Shown: piece after piece, positions 1-6,307 of the stretch
Layout of the letters: each line of letters starts with the position of its first letter
Position numbering within the stretch: position 1 is the first letter of the stretch
From: UBA10646 sp003456175
GTDB taxonomy: Bacteria > Bacteroidota > Bacteroidia > Chitinophagales > Chitinophagaceae
DNA: 7,990 bases
Assembly: GCA_031976225.1 (NCBI GenBank)
Contig: DALYLQ010000098.1
Span: 1-7,990 of the forward strand
Reading direction: 5' to 3'
Position numbers and translations under genes: made by a program
Notes under the pieces: generated by a model
Told to the model about the DNA's origin: nothing
Databases searched by the model: none
What the model saw: the letters and a program-made list of their open reading frames with translations, nothing else

Positions 1-24
1 ATTGGTATTATTTTTCAAATGCAC

Positions 25-474
25 TTATTTCATTTTCTGACGCTTCCAAACATCGGTTCTGCCAAACATTGAAATACCCACATAACCACGTACTTCTAAA
101 GTGTTAGCATCAGTCATTTTAATTTCGCAGCTATAATCGTTACCGCTTTTCGGGTCGTATATCTTACCTTCTTCCCATTCGTTCTTCTTCACAAATTTGA
201 AGCCTCTTAAATTCACTAAACCCAATATCGGACGGCTACGCAGACTTTCTTCTTCATTCTTACTATCTACTTTGGGCTTGCCCGTTTGTGGGTCGTTAGG
301 TTCGGCCAACCATACAATTTTACCATCGTACTTATCGCCGTTTTTATAAAATTCAATAACGGCTTTTCCATCGCCGCTTCTCCAAAAACCGAGTAAGGCA
401 TCGGCGCCAGATTGGGCATTTACAGTAAGGGTAGCCCACATTAAACTCATAACAGCAAGCAATACTTTTTTCAT
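25..474 (-). CDS. Exported DUF2147 family protein (149 aa)
   Basis: The product is a small secreted or periplasmic protein of the DUF2147 family, whose biochemical role is unknown. Residues 1-20 form a typical signal peptide: MKK, a hydrophobic core, then VNA-Q with no lipobox cysteine. The mature part shows the family's conserved blocks in order: GFW (29-31), DGKAVIEFY (35-43), GKIVWL (51-56), RPILGL (81-86), YDPKSG (106-111), RGYVG (129-133) and FGRTDVW (137-143). Length is normal for the family, so the gene looks intact. The frame stays open upstream to an ATG at 519, but that start would add 15 polar residues ahead of the signal peptide, so the ATG at 472-474 is preferred. There is no clear Shine-Dalgarno sequence, as is usual in Bacteroidota. 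A strong terminator separates it from the aminopeptidase gene upstream, so it is probably transcribed on its own. Family assignment comes from recalled motif patterns and is fairly secure; the function is not known. Confidence 0.9.
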   Translation of the reverse strand: MKKVLLAVMSLMWATLTVNAQSGADALLGFWRSGDGKAVIEFYKNGDKYDGKIVWLAEPNDPQTGKPKVDSKNEEESLRSRPILGLVNLRGFKFVKKNEWEEGKIYDPKSGNDYSCEIKMTDANTLEVRGYVGISMFGRTDVWKRQKMK

Positions 475-516
475 AATTCTTCGCTTATTGGTGTGAATAT
501 ATAACGCCTTTGCAGG

Positions 517-548
517 CAAATGTTACGAAACACAAAAAAAGGCCGCAA
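517..548 (-). promoter_or_regulatory. Possible promoter of the DUF2147 gene
   Basis: Reading the minus strand, TAACATTTG (525 down to 517) resembles the Bacteroidota -7 element TAnnTTTG with one extra base. A TTG (548 down to 546) lies 21 bases upstream in the place of the -33 element. It would start transcription roughly 35 bases before the ATG at 474. The TTG falls inside the stem of the preceding gene's terminator, so the two signals would overlap. The match is imperfect and the call is tentative. Confidence 0.3.
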
Positions 549-568
549 CCTTATAGGTTGCGGCCTTT
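534..568 (-). terminator. Intrinsic terminator of the M1 aminopeptidase gene
   Basis: A 13-bp perfect stem (538-550 with 556-568, core GGCCGCAACC/GGTTGCGGCC) encloses the 5-base loop TTATA. On the minus strand it is followed by a run of seven T residues, three of which pair in the stem. It begins 17 bases after the stop codon of the aminopeptidase gene. The other side lacks a long T run, so it should act mainly on leftward transcription. Confidence 0.9.
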
Positions 569-584
569 ACTATGATTTTAACAG

Positions 585-3062
585 CTATTTATTTTCCACA
601 GCTTTTAAAATATAATCGTTCATTTCTTGATTACCAGCAGCTTTGAGCTTGCTGGCAATACCTTTTAAAATCATATTATTAAGGTAGCCATCGGTTTGAG
701 AACGGTATTGTTCTGGTACCGCATTGCGTAACCCAACAATAGCATCTACACCTTCTTTGATTTGCTTGTTATCTTTTAATTTACCAATCATATCGGCATA
801 CTGTTGTACAAAGTTAAACTGCTCTTGTAGGCCCATTTCTTTAAAACTTGCAGTGATATCATCGAAAGCACTGAAATCGCCAGAACGAATAAGTGTACTG
901 TTGATAGCAGCTCCTAATTTTCCTTTAGGCTTTTGGGTACTTAATTGCTTCGCAATTGTGAGGGCACCAACGCTATCTATTTCGTACAATGCTTCTAAAG
1001 CATTGCCAGCAAGTGTGTACGATGAATCTTGTGTTAACTTGGTAAAGAGTGCTTTATATGCTTCGTTATTAAAGCTACCTAATACTTCTACGGCATCGGC
1101 CTTAACGGTACGTTTAACATCTTTTTCTGCGATGGTAGCGAGCATTGGTTCGGCCCATTCTTTTACGCCAGATTTTTTGAAATCTAAGCGACCAATAGTA
1201 AAACTGCGTAAGCCATGGTACTTATCGGCTAAGCCTAACTTTAATATTTCTTGTGCTGTTGCATCGGCTTGCTTTTTAGCTGCAGCATCGAGTGCTTCGT
1301 AACGATCGAGGTAGCTACCTGCATATTTATATTGGTGTAAGAACTGAGCAAGTGTTTTGCTAGGTTCTTTCTTTTCCCAAAGTATTACTTTATCGCCATC
1401 AACATTTACTAAATCTGGTTTTTGGCTATAAGCAAATGTGAATGTATCGATACGATTTTTAATCCATACCTGATGGCGTTTTTTCTGCGTACCCTCATAT
1501 ACATCTATTGCAATAGGAAGTATGAAAGTTTTTGTACTGTCTTGTGTTTGTTTTACTACTACACTTACCGTTTTGGCGGCATCGTTATAATCGTAGTCAA
1601 TGGTAACTTTTGGGTGCCCTGCACCAAAATACCATTGGTTAAAGAACCAATTTAAATCGCGGCCGGTAACTTCTTCGAAAGCTAAGCGTAATTGGTGTGC
1701 TTCGGCTGCTTTGAACTTGTTAGTATTTAAGTAGAGGTTTAATGATTTAAAGAAAGCACTATCACCAACGTAGTTACGCAACATGTGTAAGATACGGCCA
1801 CCTTTATTGTAGCTTACGGCATCGAACATATCTTCTTTATCGCGATAGTAAAAGCGAACTAAATCTTTCTTTTCGCTACCGCTGCCTACGTAGCCTCTCA
1901 TATCGCTGAGGTTATGAGCATCGCCGGCATCTTTACCATATTTGTACTCGTTCCAAAGGGTTTCGCTGTAGTTAGCGAAGCTTTCATTTACCGTAAGGTT
2001 ACTCCAACTTTCGCAGGTAACGTAATCGCCAAACCATTGGTGAAATAGTTCGTGTGCAATAACATCTTCCCAACGGTTGCCTTCGGTAAGTTCACGAGCA
2101 TCTTGTTGAGCACTTTGTTGGTGCAAGGTAGCGGTGGTATTTTCCATAGCGCCGCTTACATAATCGCGGGCAACCATTTGGCCATATTTCACCCATGGGA
2201 AATCAACACCTGTAATGCGGCTGAAGAAGGCCATCATTTCAGGAGTATGTCCGAAAATTTTTCTAGCTACGGTACCGTATTCTGGCTCTACATAATAAGT
2301 TACATCTTTACCCTTATAGGTATCTTTTGTTACACTGTAATCGCCAACACCCATGAAGAATAAGTAAGGAGCGTGTGGCAATTCCATTTTCCAATGGTCG
2401 GTACGTGTACCGTTGGTGTTTTTCTTCTGACTTACCAACTTACCGTTACTAAGAGTAACGTATTTGTCGGGCACAGTCATAATGATTTCATTCGTTGTTT
2501 TTTGATTCGGACGATCAATGGTTGGGCACCAAACGCTAGTGGCTTCGGTTTCACCTTGTGTCCAAATTTGGATAGGCTTCTTTTTATCTTCACCTGTTGG
2601 GTTAATAAAGTATAAACCTTTCGCATCGGTAATAGCAGCACTACCTTGTACTTTCAACTCATTAGGCTTAGCTACATAATCGATATACACTGTATATTTT
2701 TCACCAGCCTTATATGTTTTATCGAGGGTAATGTACAAGTTGGCGGCATCGTTATACACATACTTAAGCGGCTTCATACCTGTAGGTGTTACAAGCGCTA
2801 CTTTGTTGATTTGCATGCCTTTAGCATCTAAACGGAGGCTATCAGTTGCATAAAAGTGAGGCATAAGCGTAATCCACGCCTTACCGGGCATATGCTGCTT
2901 TTCGTAGTTAAAGCTAACCTCTAACTTCGTATGCACTAAGGCATTGATTTTGGTATCGGTAGCACGGTATTCCTTTTTCCACGCCTCGTTAGGCTTGGTA
3001 GCAGGCTGTGCCATAGCTGTGAAACTGGCCAAAATACTGAGGGCCAAACACACTTTTTTCAT
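585..3062 (-). CDS. Secreted M1 family zinc aminopeptidase (825 aa)
   Basis: This is a gluzincin metallopeptidase that removes N-terminal residues from peptides, probably in the periplasm or outside the cell. Residues 1-19 are a signal peptide (cut near AMAQ) without a lipobox. The N-terminal beta domain spans about 35-250. The catalytic domain carries the substrate-binding GAMEN motif (304-308), the zinc motif HELFH (337-341) with catalytic Glu338, and the third zinc ligand Glu360 exactly 18 residues on, within NESFA. Tyr418 in SYNKGG fits the conserved catalytic tyrosine. After a beta-sandwich (about 485-565), the last 260 residues are helical, with repeats suggestive of HEAT-like structure. 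All key residues are present and the length suits the large M1 forms, so the enzyme should be active. The start directly precedes the signal peptide. The gene is divergent from the DUF4476 gene and ends at a strong terminator. Substrate preference cannot be read from the sequence. Confidence 0.96.
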   Translation of the reverse strand: MKKVCLALSILASFTAMAQPATKPNEAWKKEYRATDTKINALVHTKLEVSFNYEKQHMPGKAWITLMPHFYATDSLRLDAKGMQINKVALVTPTGMKPLKYVYNDAANLYITLDKTYKAGEKYTVYIDYVAKPNELKVQGSAAITDAKGLYFINPTGEDKKKPIQIWTQGETEATSVWCPTIDRPNQKTTNEIIMTVPDKYVTLSNGKLVSQKKNTNGTRTDHWKMELPHAPYLFFMGVGDYSVTKDTYKGKDVTYYVEPEYGTVARKIFGHTPEMMAFFSRITGVDFPWVKYGQMVARDYVSGAMENTTATLHQQSAQQDARELTEGNRWEDVIAHELFHQWFGDYVTCESWSNLTVNESFANYSETLWNEYKYGKDAGDAHNLSDMRGYVGSGSEKKDLVRFYYRDKEDMFDAVSYNKGGRILHMLRNYVGDSAFFKSLNLYLNTNKFKAAEAHQLRLAFEEVTGRDLNWFFNQWYFGAGHPKVTIDYDYNDAAKTVSVVVKQTQDSTKTFILPIAIDVYEGTQKKRHQVWIKNRIDTFTFAYSQKPDLVNVDGDKVILWEKKEPSKTLAQFLHQYKYAGSYLDRYEALDAAAKKQADATAQEILKLGLADKYHGLRSFTIGRLDFKKSGVKEWAEPMLATIAEKDVKRTVKADAVEVLGSFNNEAYKALFTKLTQDSSYTLAGNALEALYEIDSVGALTIAKQLSTQKPKGKLGAAINSTLIRSGDFSAFDDITASFKEMGLQEQFNFVQQYADMIGKLKDNKQIKEGVDAIVGLRNAVPEQYRSQTDGYLNNMILKGIASKLKAAGNQEMNDYILKAVENK
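1984..1998 (-). repeat. Copy of dispersed 15-bp word CCTTACGGTAAATGA
   Basis: This is one of three exact copies in the window (others at 3613-3627 and 5260-5274). Its core TTAC-G-GTAA is an odd-length palindrome. Here it lies in the aminopeptidase gene and encodes L-T-V-N (residues 356-359), just before zinc ligand Glu360, so protein constraint could account for this copy. Confidence 0.6.
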
Positions 3063-3085
3063 TATACATTCGTGTTTTAGTGGGG

Positions 3086-3111
3086 TAAATATAGCAGCTA
3101 ATTATACCCAA
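3086..3111 (-). promoter_or_regulatory. Possible promoter of the M1 aminopeptidase gene
   Basis: On the minus strand TATATTTA (3093 down to 3086) differs from the Bacteroidota -7 element TAnnTTTG only in the last base. A TTG lies 15 bases upstream (3111 down to 3109), closer than the usual spacing of about 19. It would give a leader of roughly 20 bases. The surrounding gap 3063-3214 holds the start regions of both divergent genes and nothing else I can identify. Confidence 0.35.
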
Positions 3112-3200
3112 CTGCTTCTAATTACAACAATCCATTTTTAATTTGTAGCAGTGCGTGTTAATGCTGATAAACGGCAGCGATGGCACAATACTATTATCAT

Positions 3201-3208
3201 TAGTTTTG
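3201..3208 (+). promoter_or_regulatory. Candidate -7 element of the DUF4476-truA unit
   Basis: TAGTTTTG matches the Bacteroidota -7 consensus TAnnTTTG exactly. No TTG is present at the normal -33 position, where the sequence reads ATGG. The motif ends only 6 bases before the chosen ATG at 3215, so transcription from it would begin at or next to the start codon. Confidence 0.4.
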
Positions 3209-3214
3209 TATGTT

Positions 3215-4450
3215 ATGAGATTAGACCGCTTTTGGATACTGTTAGTATTGTTATTAAGTACGGCATCTTTAACACCTGTTAAGGCACAAGATAACTACGT
3301 GTATATTCAGCATGAAGATAAAACACCCTTCTTCGTAGTACTACAAGGCAAAAAGTACCGGAGTAACGCCACTGGCTATTTGTTAATCAGCAAAATTGCA
3401 AATACCAATAACGAACTTCTACTAGGTTTTGGTAACGATCAGAACCCAAGCTATGCCTTCAATTATCACCCGCAAGGGAAAGACGGTGGACTAACCCTGA
3501 AAAAAAATGCCGCTGGCGATTACGGATTGTATAATATAAAACCTAACAAACCGAAAACAAATACCACCGATGCGTTCGGACAAATGCTTGCCTCTGTAGT
3601 TGATGATAGTACCCTTACGGTAAATGATGCTATGGCAGCAACAACAACTACTAGTTCTACCAAAATTCCAACGCAAGCATCGATTAATTCAGCAGATACC
3701 ACACCTACCCCCACAACTACTGATGATACAACAACAAGTATCACGAGAAGTATTGTAAAAGCAAAAGAAGTAGAAGATAGCACTAGTACTACCGTTACTT
3801 TCTTAGAAAGCTATGGCGATGTTACCGATACAATTGTTATCAGCATCGAAAAAAGTACCGACATAAGTGAAGCATTGAACAAACGTGTAGCATCCTCAGC
3901 AATAACCCGCAACGAACCGAGCCAACCGGCTGTAAAAGATACTGTAATCACTAACCTTACGGTAGATGAAAAAAGCAGTACAAGCAGTACTGTTATTGCA
4001 ACAAAAGTTCCTACAGACAGTACTTCGCCCACTATACCAAAAGGTGTTGCAGGTAATCCATACTTTCAACCTGCGCCAGATACTGTTGCTACAAGTGAAA
4101 AAAGTAATAGTTCTACCCCAACCGTAACAAGACCGGCCTCAGGTGCAACATGCAAAATATCGGCCTCGAACGATGATTTTGTGAAACTTCGCAAACGCAT
4201 GGTAAGCAACGGCGTTGAAGCTAAAATGATTGTGATAGCACAAAAAGTATTCGGAGAAAAGTGCTTTACCGTTGAGCAAATAAAGCAACTAGGTATTATG
4301 TTTTTAACCGACGATGGCAGGTACAACTTTTTTGAAATGGCATTTGCTTACACCATTGATGTAGTTGGTTTCGCAACGCTTGAAACACAACTCATACAAA
4401 GCACTAACAAAGAAAAATTTATGCAACTTATTCGCTCCGCAAAGCCATAA
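3215..4450 (+). CDS. Exported DUF4476 protein with Thr/Ser-rich linker (411 aa)
   Basis: An exported protein of unknown function. Residues 1-24 form a signal peptide ending VKA-Q, without a lipobox. Residues 27-108 form a beta-rich domain starting YVYIQHEDKTPFFVVLQGK, a type I recall from exported Bacteroidota proteins. Residues 115-310 are a low-complexity linker rich in Thr, Ser, Asp and Val. Residues 313-408 match DUF4476: Cys313, paired helices, Cys350, then the F-F-E-M-A-F-A-Y block (372-379). Cys313 and Cys350 are the only cysteines and might form a disulfide bond. An in-frame ATG at 3155 would bury the signal peptide behind 20 extra residues, so 3215 is preferred. truA starts 4 bases after the stop, so the two are probably co-transcribed. 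Both domain assignments come from recalled family patterns. The linker suggests a surface-exposed, possibly glycosylated protein, which is an inference. Confidence 0.88.
   Translation: MRLDRFWILLVLLLSTASLTPVKAQDNYVYIQHEDKTPFFVVLQGKKYRSNATGYLLISKIANTNNELLLGFGNDQNPSYAFNYHPQGKDGGLTLKKNAAGDYGLYNIKPNKPKTNTTDAFGQMLASVVDDSTLTVNDAMAATTTTSSTKIPTQASINSADTTPTPTTTDDTTTSITRSIVKAKEVEDSTSTTVTFLESYGDVTDTIVISIEKSTDISEALNKRVASSAITRNEPSQPAVKDTVITNLTVDEKSSTSSTVIATKVPTDSTSPTIPKGVAGNPYFQPAPDTVATSEKSNSSTPTVTRPASGATCKISASNDDFVKLRKRMVSNGVEAKMIVIAQKVFGEKCFTVEQIKQLGIMFLTDDGRYNFFEMAFAYTIDVVGFATLETQLIQSTNKEKFMQLIRSAKP
3613..3627 (+). repeat. Copy of dispersed 15-bp word CCTTACGGTAAATGA
   Basis: Exact copy within the DUF4476 gene, encoding L-T-V-N at residues 134-137 at the start of the low-complexity linker. 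Nothing in the domain structure suggests strong protein constraint here. Confidence 0.6.
3955..3969 (+). repeat. Near copy (14/15) of the dispersed word
   Basis: CCTTACGGTAGATGA differs from the exact word at one base. It lies in the linker of the DUF4476 gene and encodes L-T-V-D (residues 248-251). It is the second copy in that gene, in the same codon phase as the first. Confidence 0.4.
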
Positions 4451-4454
4451 TACT

Positions 4455-5204
4455 ATGAATCGTTACTTCATTGAAGTGAGCTACATGGGCACGCGTTATA
4501 GTGGCTTTCAAGTACAAGAAAATGCGAATACCATACAAACGGAGCTTACAAAAGCACTAACTACAATTTATAAACAGCCCTTCGAACTCACTGGCAGCAG
4601 TAGAACCGATGCAGGTGTACATGCACTACAAAATTTTTTTCATTTCGATACCGAGCTTACACTAACTCGTAGCAATTGCTATGCAATAAACGCCGTACTA
4701 CCACCCGATATTGCTTGCAATAACATTTATAAAGTATCAAACGATGCACATAGCAGATTTTTAGCTACTGCACGCAAGTATGCCTACCACATCTACCAAC
4801 AAAAAAATCCATTACTTACGGCTAGAGCTTACTTTTTTCCTTTTCCATTAAACTTAGATTTGCTACAACAAGCTGCAGCAATCTTACAACAGCATCAAAA
4901 CTTTGCTAGTTTTAGCAAGCGTAACACGCAAGTGAATAATTTCAATTGCACGCTCACTACATCACATTGGGAACAGTTAACACCAACACATTGGGTGTAT
5001 CATGTGCAAGGCAATCGCTTTCTGCGAGGTATGGTTCGTGGCCTGGTGGGCACTATGCTTCGTGTTGGCAGAGGCAACTATTCATTAGCACAACTAGAAC
5101 AAATTATTGCTGCTAAAGATTGTACCAAGGCCGATTTCAGCACACCACCGCATGGTTTGTTTCTTGAAAAAGTCATTTACCCGCAAGGGACATTTCATTT
5201 ATAA
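4455..5204 (+). CDS. truA: tRNA pseudouridine synthase A
   Basis: TruA converts uridines at positions 38-40 of the tRNA anticodon stem-loop to pseudouridine in the cytoplasm. The 249-residue length is typical. The N-terminus MNRYFIEVSYMGTRYSGFQVQ is the characteristic TruA opening. The catalytic motif SSRTDAGVHA (48-57) contains the nucleophile Asp52. Further family blocks are ARKYAY (106-111), NRFLRGMVR (187-195) and the C-terminal PPHGLFLEKVIYP (231-243). The frame is open upstream to an ATG at 4365, but that would overlap the preceding gene by 86 bases and add 30 residues not seen in TruA, so 4455 is preferred. No Shine-Dalgarno sequence is visible. It follows the DUF4476 gene by 4 bases and ends just before a strong terminator, so it is probably the last gene of a two-gene unit. 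Confidence 0.97.
   Translation: MNRYFIEVSYMGTRYSGFQVQENANTIQTELTKALTTIYKQPFELTGSSRTDAGVHALQNFFHFDTELTLTRSNCYAINAVLPPDIACNNIYKVSNDAHSRFLATARKYAYHIYQQKNPLLTARAYFFPFPLNLDLLQQAAAILQQHQNFASFSKRNTQVNNFNCTLTTSHWEQLTPTHWVYHVQGNRFLRGMVRGLVGTMLRVGRGNYSLAQLEQIIAAKDCTKADFSTPPHGLFLEKVIYPQGTFHL
5173..5188 (-). repeat. Degenerate copy of the dispersed word
   Basis: The minus strand reads CCTTGCGGGTAAATGA, which is the word with one substitution and one inserted base. It lies in the last codons of truA, in the opposite orientation to the gene and in a frame that encodes V-I-Y-P-Q-G instead of L-T-V-N. Confidence 0.3.
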
Positions 5205-5206
5205 AT

Positions 5207-5243
5207 AAAAAAGATTGCCATGCTTTGCATGGCAATCTTTTTT
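5207..5243. terminator. Bidirectional terminator between truA and the coiled-coil gene
   Basis: A perfect 17-bp stem (5207-5223 with 5227-5243, core GATTGCCATGC/GCATGGCAATC) has a 3-base loop TTT. It is flanked by six A on the left and six T on the right. It therefore forms a hairpin with a T tract on both strands and should stop truA transcription (2 bases after its stop codon) and the convergent coiled-coil gene (31 bases after its stop). Confidence 0.93.
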
Positions 5244-5259
5244 ATACATTATTTAAATA

Positions 5260-5274
5260 CCTTACGGTAAATGA
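5260..5274 (+). repeat. Intergenic copy of dispersed 15-bp word CCTTACGGTAAATGA
   Basis: Exact copy in non-coding DNA. It abuts the stop codon (5275-5277) of the coiled-coil gene and lies between that gene and the shared terminator. Coding constraint cannot explain this copy. Confidence 0.6.
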
Positions 5275-6273
5275 CTAGCTGAATAAGCCACCTTTTTTAA
5301 GCGTTTTATAGCCTTCGCCAATTTTGTAACCGTTGTGATAAATCTCAATTTTATATTGCCCTGTAGCATAGCGAGACTCTTGTTTCCAATCGAAACTTAC
5401 AGGTGTAATTTTACCTTGCTCATAATTCACTTGCACTTTGCTTGTGTAAGTTTTTTGTCCATCGTCGCGGGTATTAAAATTGCCACTTGTACCTGGTGTG
5501 CTCACTACTTGTCCTTCAGGATTGTACACAATTACATATAATTCTTTAGGACCACTTGGTGCAATACGATTTTCATCAATCACAAAGCTAATACGCAAAG
5601 CATCGGCACGCTTAGCAGTATTGGTTTCTTTTTCAGATCCGCTTCCTTTAATGTTAATGGCAGTAATGTTGATGTTGCTTGCATGTAATGTACTAGCCAC
5701 ATCTTGCAAGCGATTCTTTTCGCTTTCTGTAGCAGCAAGATTATCTTCAACTTGCTTTTTAGCAGTACTCAGTTGTTCTTTTTCTGTAGATAACTGTTGA
5801 TTGGCAGTAGTAAGTTGTTGGTTTTCAGCTTTCAATTTTGCCACTTCGGCCAACAATTCTTCTGTTTGTGTACGTAGTTCGGCAATTAAAGCTTTAGCCT
5901 TTTTTAAATCGCCATCTTTCTTATTTAATTCACGACGAATCTCTGCTTTCTTACGCTCAATTTCGGCTTGCTTTTCTGCGAGTTCACCTTGTAATTGTAC
6001 ATTACTTTCTGCAAGTGAATCGCCACGTTGCAATGCAGCATCAAACTCAACTTGTAAGGCAGCACGTGTACTATCTAATGCATCATTTTTTTCTTCTAAC
6101 TGTGTAATTTGCTCTGTCGATTTATTTTTATCGTACCAGATGTAACCCCAAGTAGCAATTAAAGCAATAATTAAAATTGCGTAAATAACTTTACGGTTAT
6201 CGCCACCATTAGAGGCAGCTTGTTTCTGCGGCTGTGCCGATGGGTAACCTGAAGTGTTGGTTTCGTAACTCAT
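5275..6273 (-). CDS. Single-pass membrane coiled-coil protein, conserved, function unknown (332 aa)
   Basis: I cannot assign a function. Residues 1-28 are polar and rich in Ser, Gln and Gly, ending in Arg-Lys. Residues 29-46 are one transmembrane helix (VIYAILIIALIATWGYIW). Residues 52-195 are a long coiled coil rich in Glu, Lys, Gln and Leu, with heptad-like repeats such as NQQLTTANQQLSTEKEQL. Residues 200-332 appear to be a beta-rich globular domain with blocks ADALRISFVIDENRIAPSG (223-241), YEQGKITPVSFDW (284-296) and YKIEIYHNGYKIGEG (307-321), ending LKKGGLFS. I recall this C-terminal pattern as recurring in Bacteroidota proteins of unknown role. The short basic N-terminus suggests the coiled coil and C-terminal domain face the periplasm, but this is inference. 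An ATG at 6345 would add 24 residues and overlap the divergent exonuclease gene, so 6273 is preferred. Similarity to SMC-type proteins would reflect only the coiled coil. Confidence 0.85.
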   Translation of the reverse strand: MSYETNTSGYPSAQPQKQAASNGGDNRKVIYAILIIALIATWGYIWYDKNKSTEQITQLEEKNDALDSTRAALQVEFDAALQRGDSLAESNVQLQGELAEKQAEIERKKAEIRRELNKKDGDLKKAKALIAELRTQTEELLAEVAKLKAENQQLTTANQQLSTEKEQLSTAKKQVEDNLAATESEKNRLQDVASTLHASNINITAINIKGSGSEKETNTAKRADALRISFVIDENRIAPSGPKELYVIVYNPEGQVVSTPGTSGNFNTRDDGQKTYTSKVQVNYEQGKITPVSFDWKQESRYATGQYKIEIYHNGYKIGEGYKTLKKGGLFS

Positions 6274-6287
6274 ACGATGTAGGTTTA
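6257..6287 (+). promoter_or_regulatory. Probable promoter of the exonuclease gene
   Basis: TTG at 6257-6259, a 20-base spacer, then TAGGTTTA at 6280-6287, one base off TAnnTTTG. It lies 20 bases before the ATG at 6308, giving a leader of about 15 bases. The -33 part sits inside the first codons of the divergent coiled-coil gene. A weaker minus-strand element, TATTCTTG (6307 down to 6300), may serve the coiled-coil gene, so the two promoters probably overlap. Confidence 0.45.
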
Positions 6288-6307
6288 AACTTTTATAAAC
6301 AAGAATA

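Larger units (their letters stand above)
3605..4087 (+). other. Thr/Ser/Asp-rich linker with eight O-glycosylation-type motifs
   Basis: This stretch encodes residues 131-291 of the DUF4476 protein. Eight sites fit the Bacteroidota O-glycosylation pattern D-[S/T]-[A/I/L/M/T/V]: residues 131, 161, 171, 188, 205, 242, 268 and 289. By comparison, the 825-residue aminopeptidase has three such sites that I counted. The protein has a signal peptide, as this modification requires. Actual glycosylation is inferred. Confidence 0.6.

Noticed and set aside
724..1302. 192-codon open frame on the plus strand
   Set aside because: It lies wholly antisense to the M1 aminopeptidase C-terminal region, shows no recognisable domain, and its Ser/Ala/Leu-rich composition is typical of an antisense frame.
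3113..3141. Inverted-repeat operator upstream of the aminopeptidase gene
   Set aside because: Only five bases pair around a long loop, which is expected by chance in AT-rich DNA.
3063..3214. Possible small RNA or riboswitch in the divergent gap
   Set aside because: I found only a weak CTGCT...AGCAG pairing (around 3112-3141) with no stable stem or T tract. The gap is adequately explained as a promoter region.
3491..4326. Several minus-strand open frames opposite the DUF4476 gene
   Set aside because: They are Val/Ser-rich reflections of the Thr/Asp-rich linker codons on the plus strand. None has a start region or a domain of its own.
5335..6145. Plus-strand open frames opposite the coiled-coil gene
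   Set aside because: They mirror the coiled-coil codons (Ser, Cys, Phe and Leu rich) and show no independent protein features.
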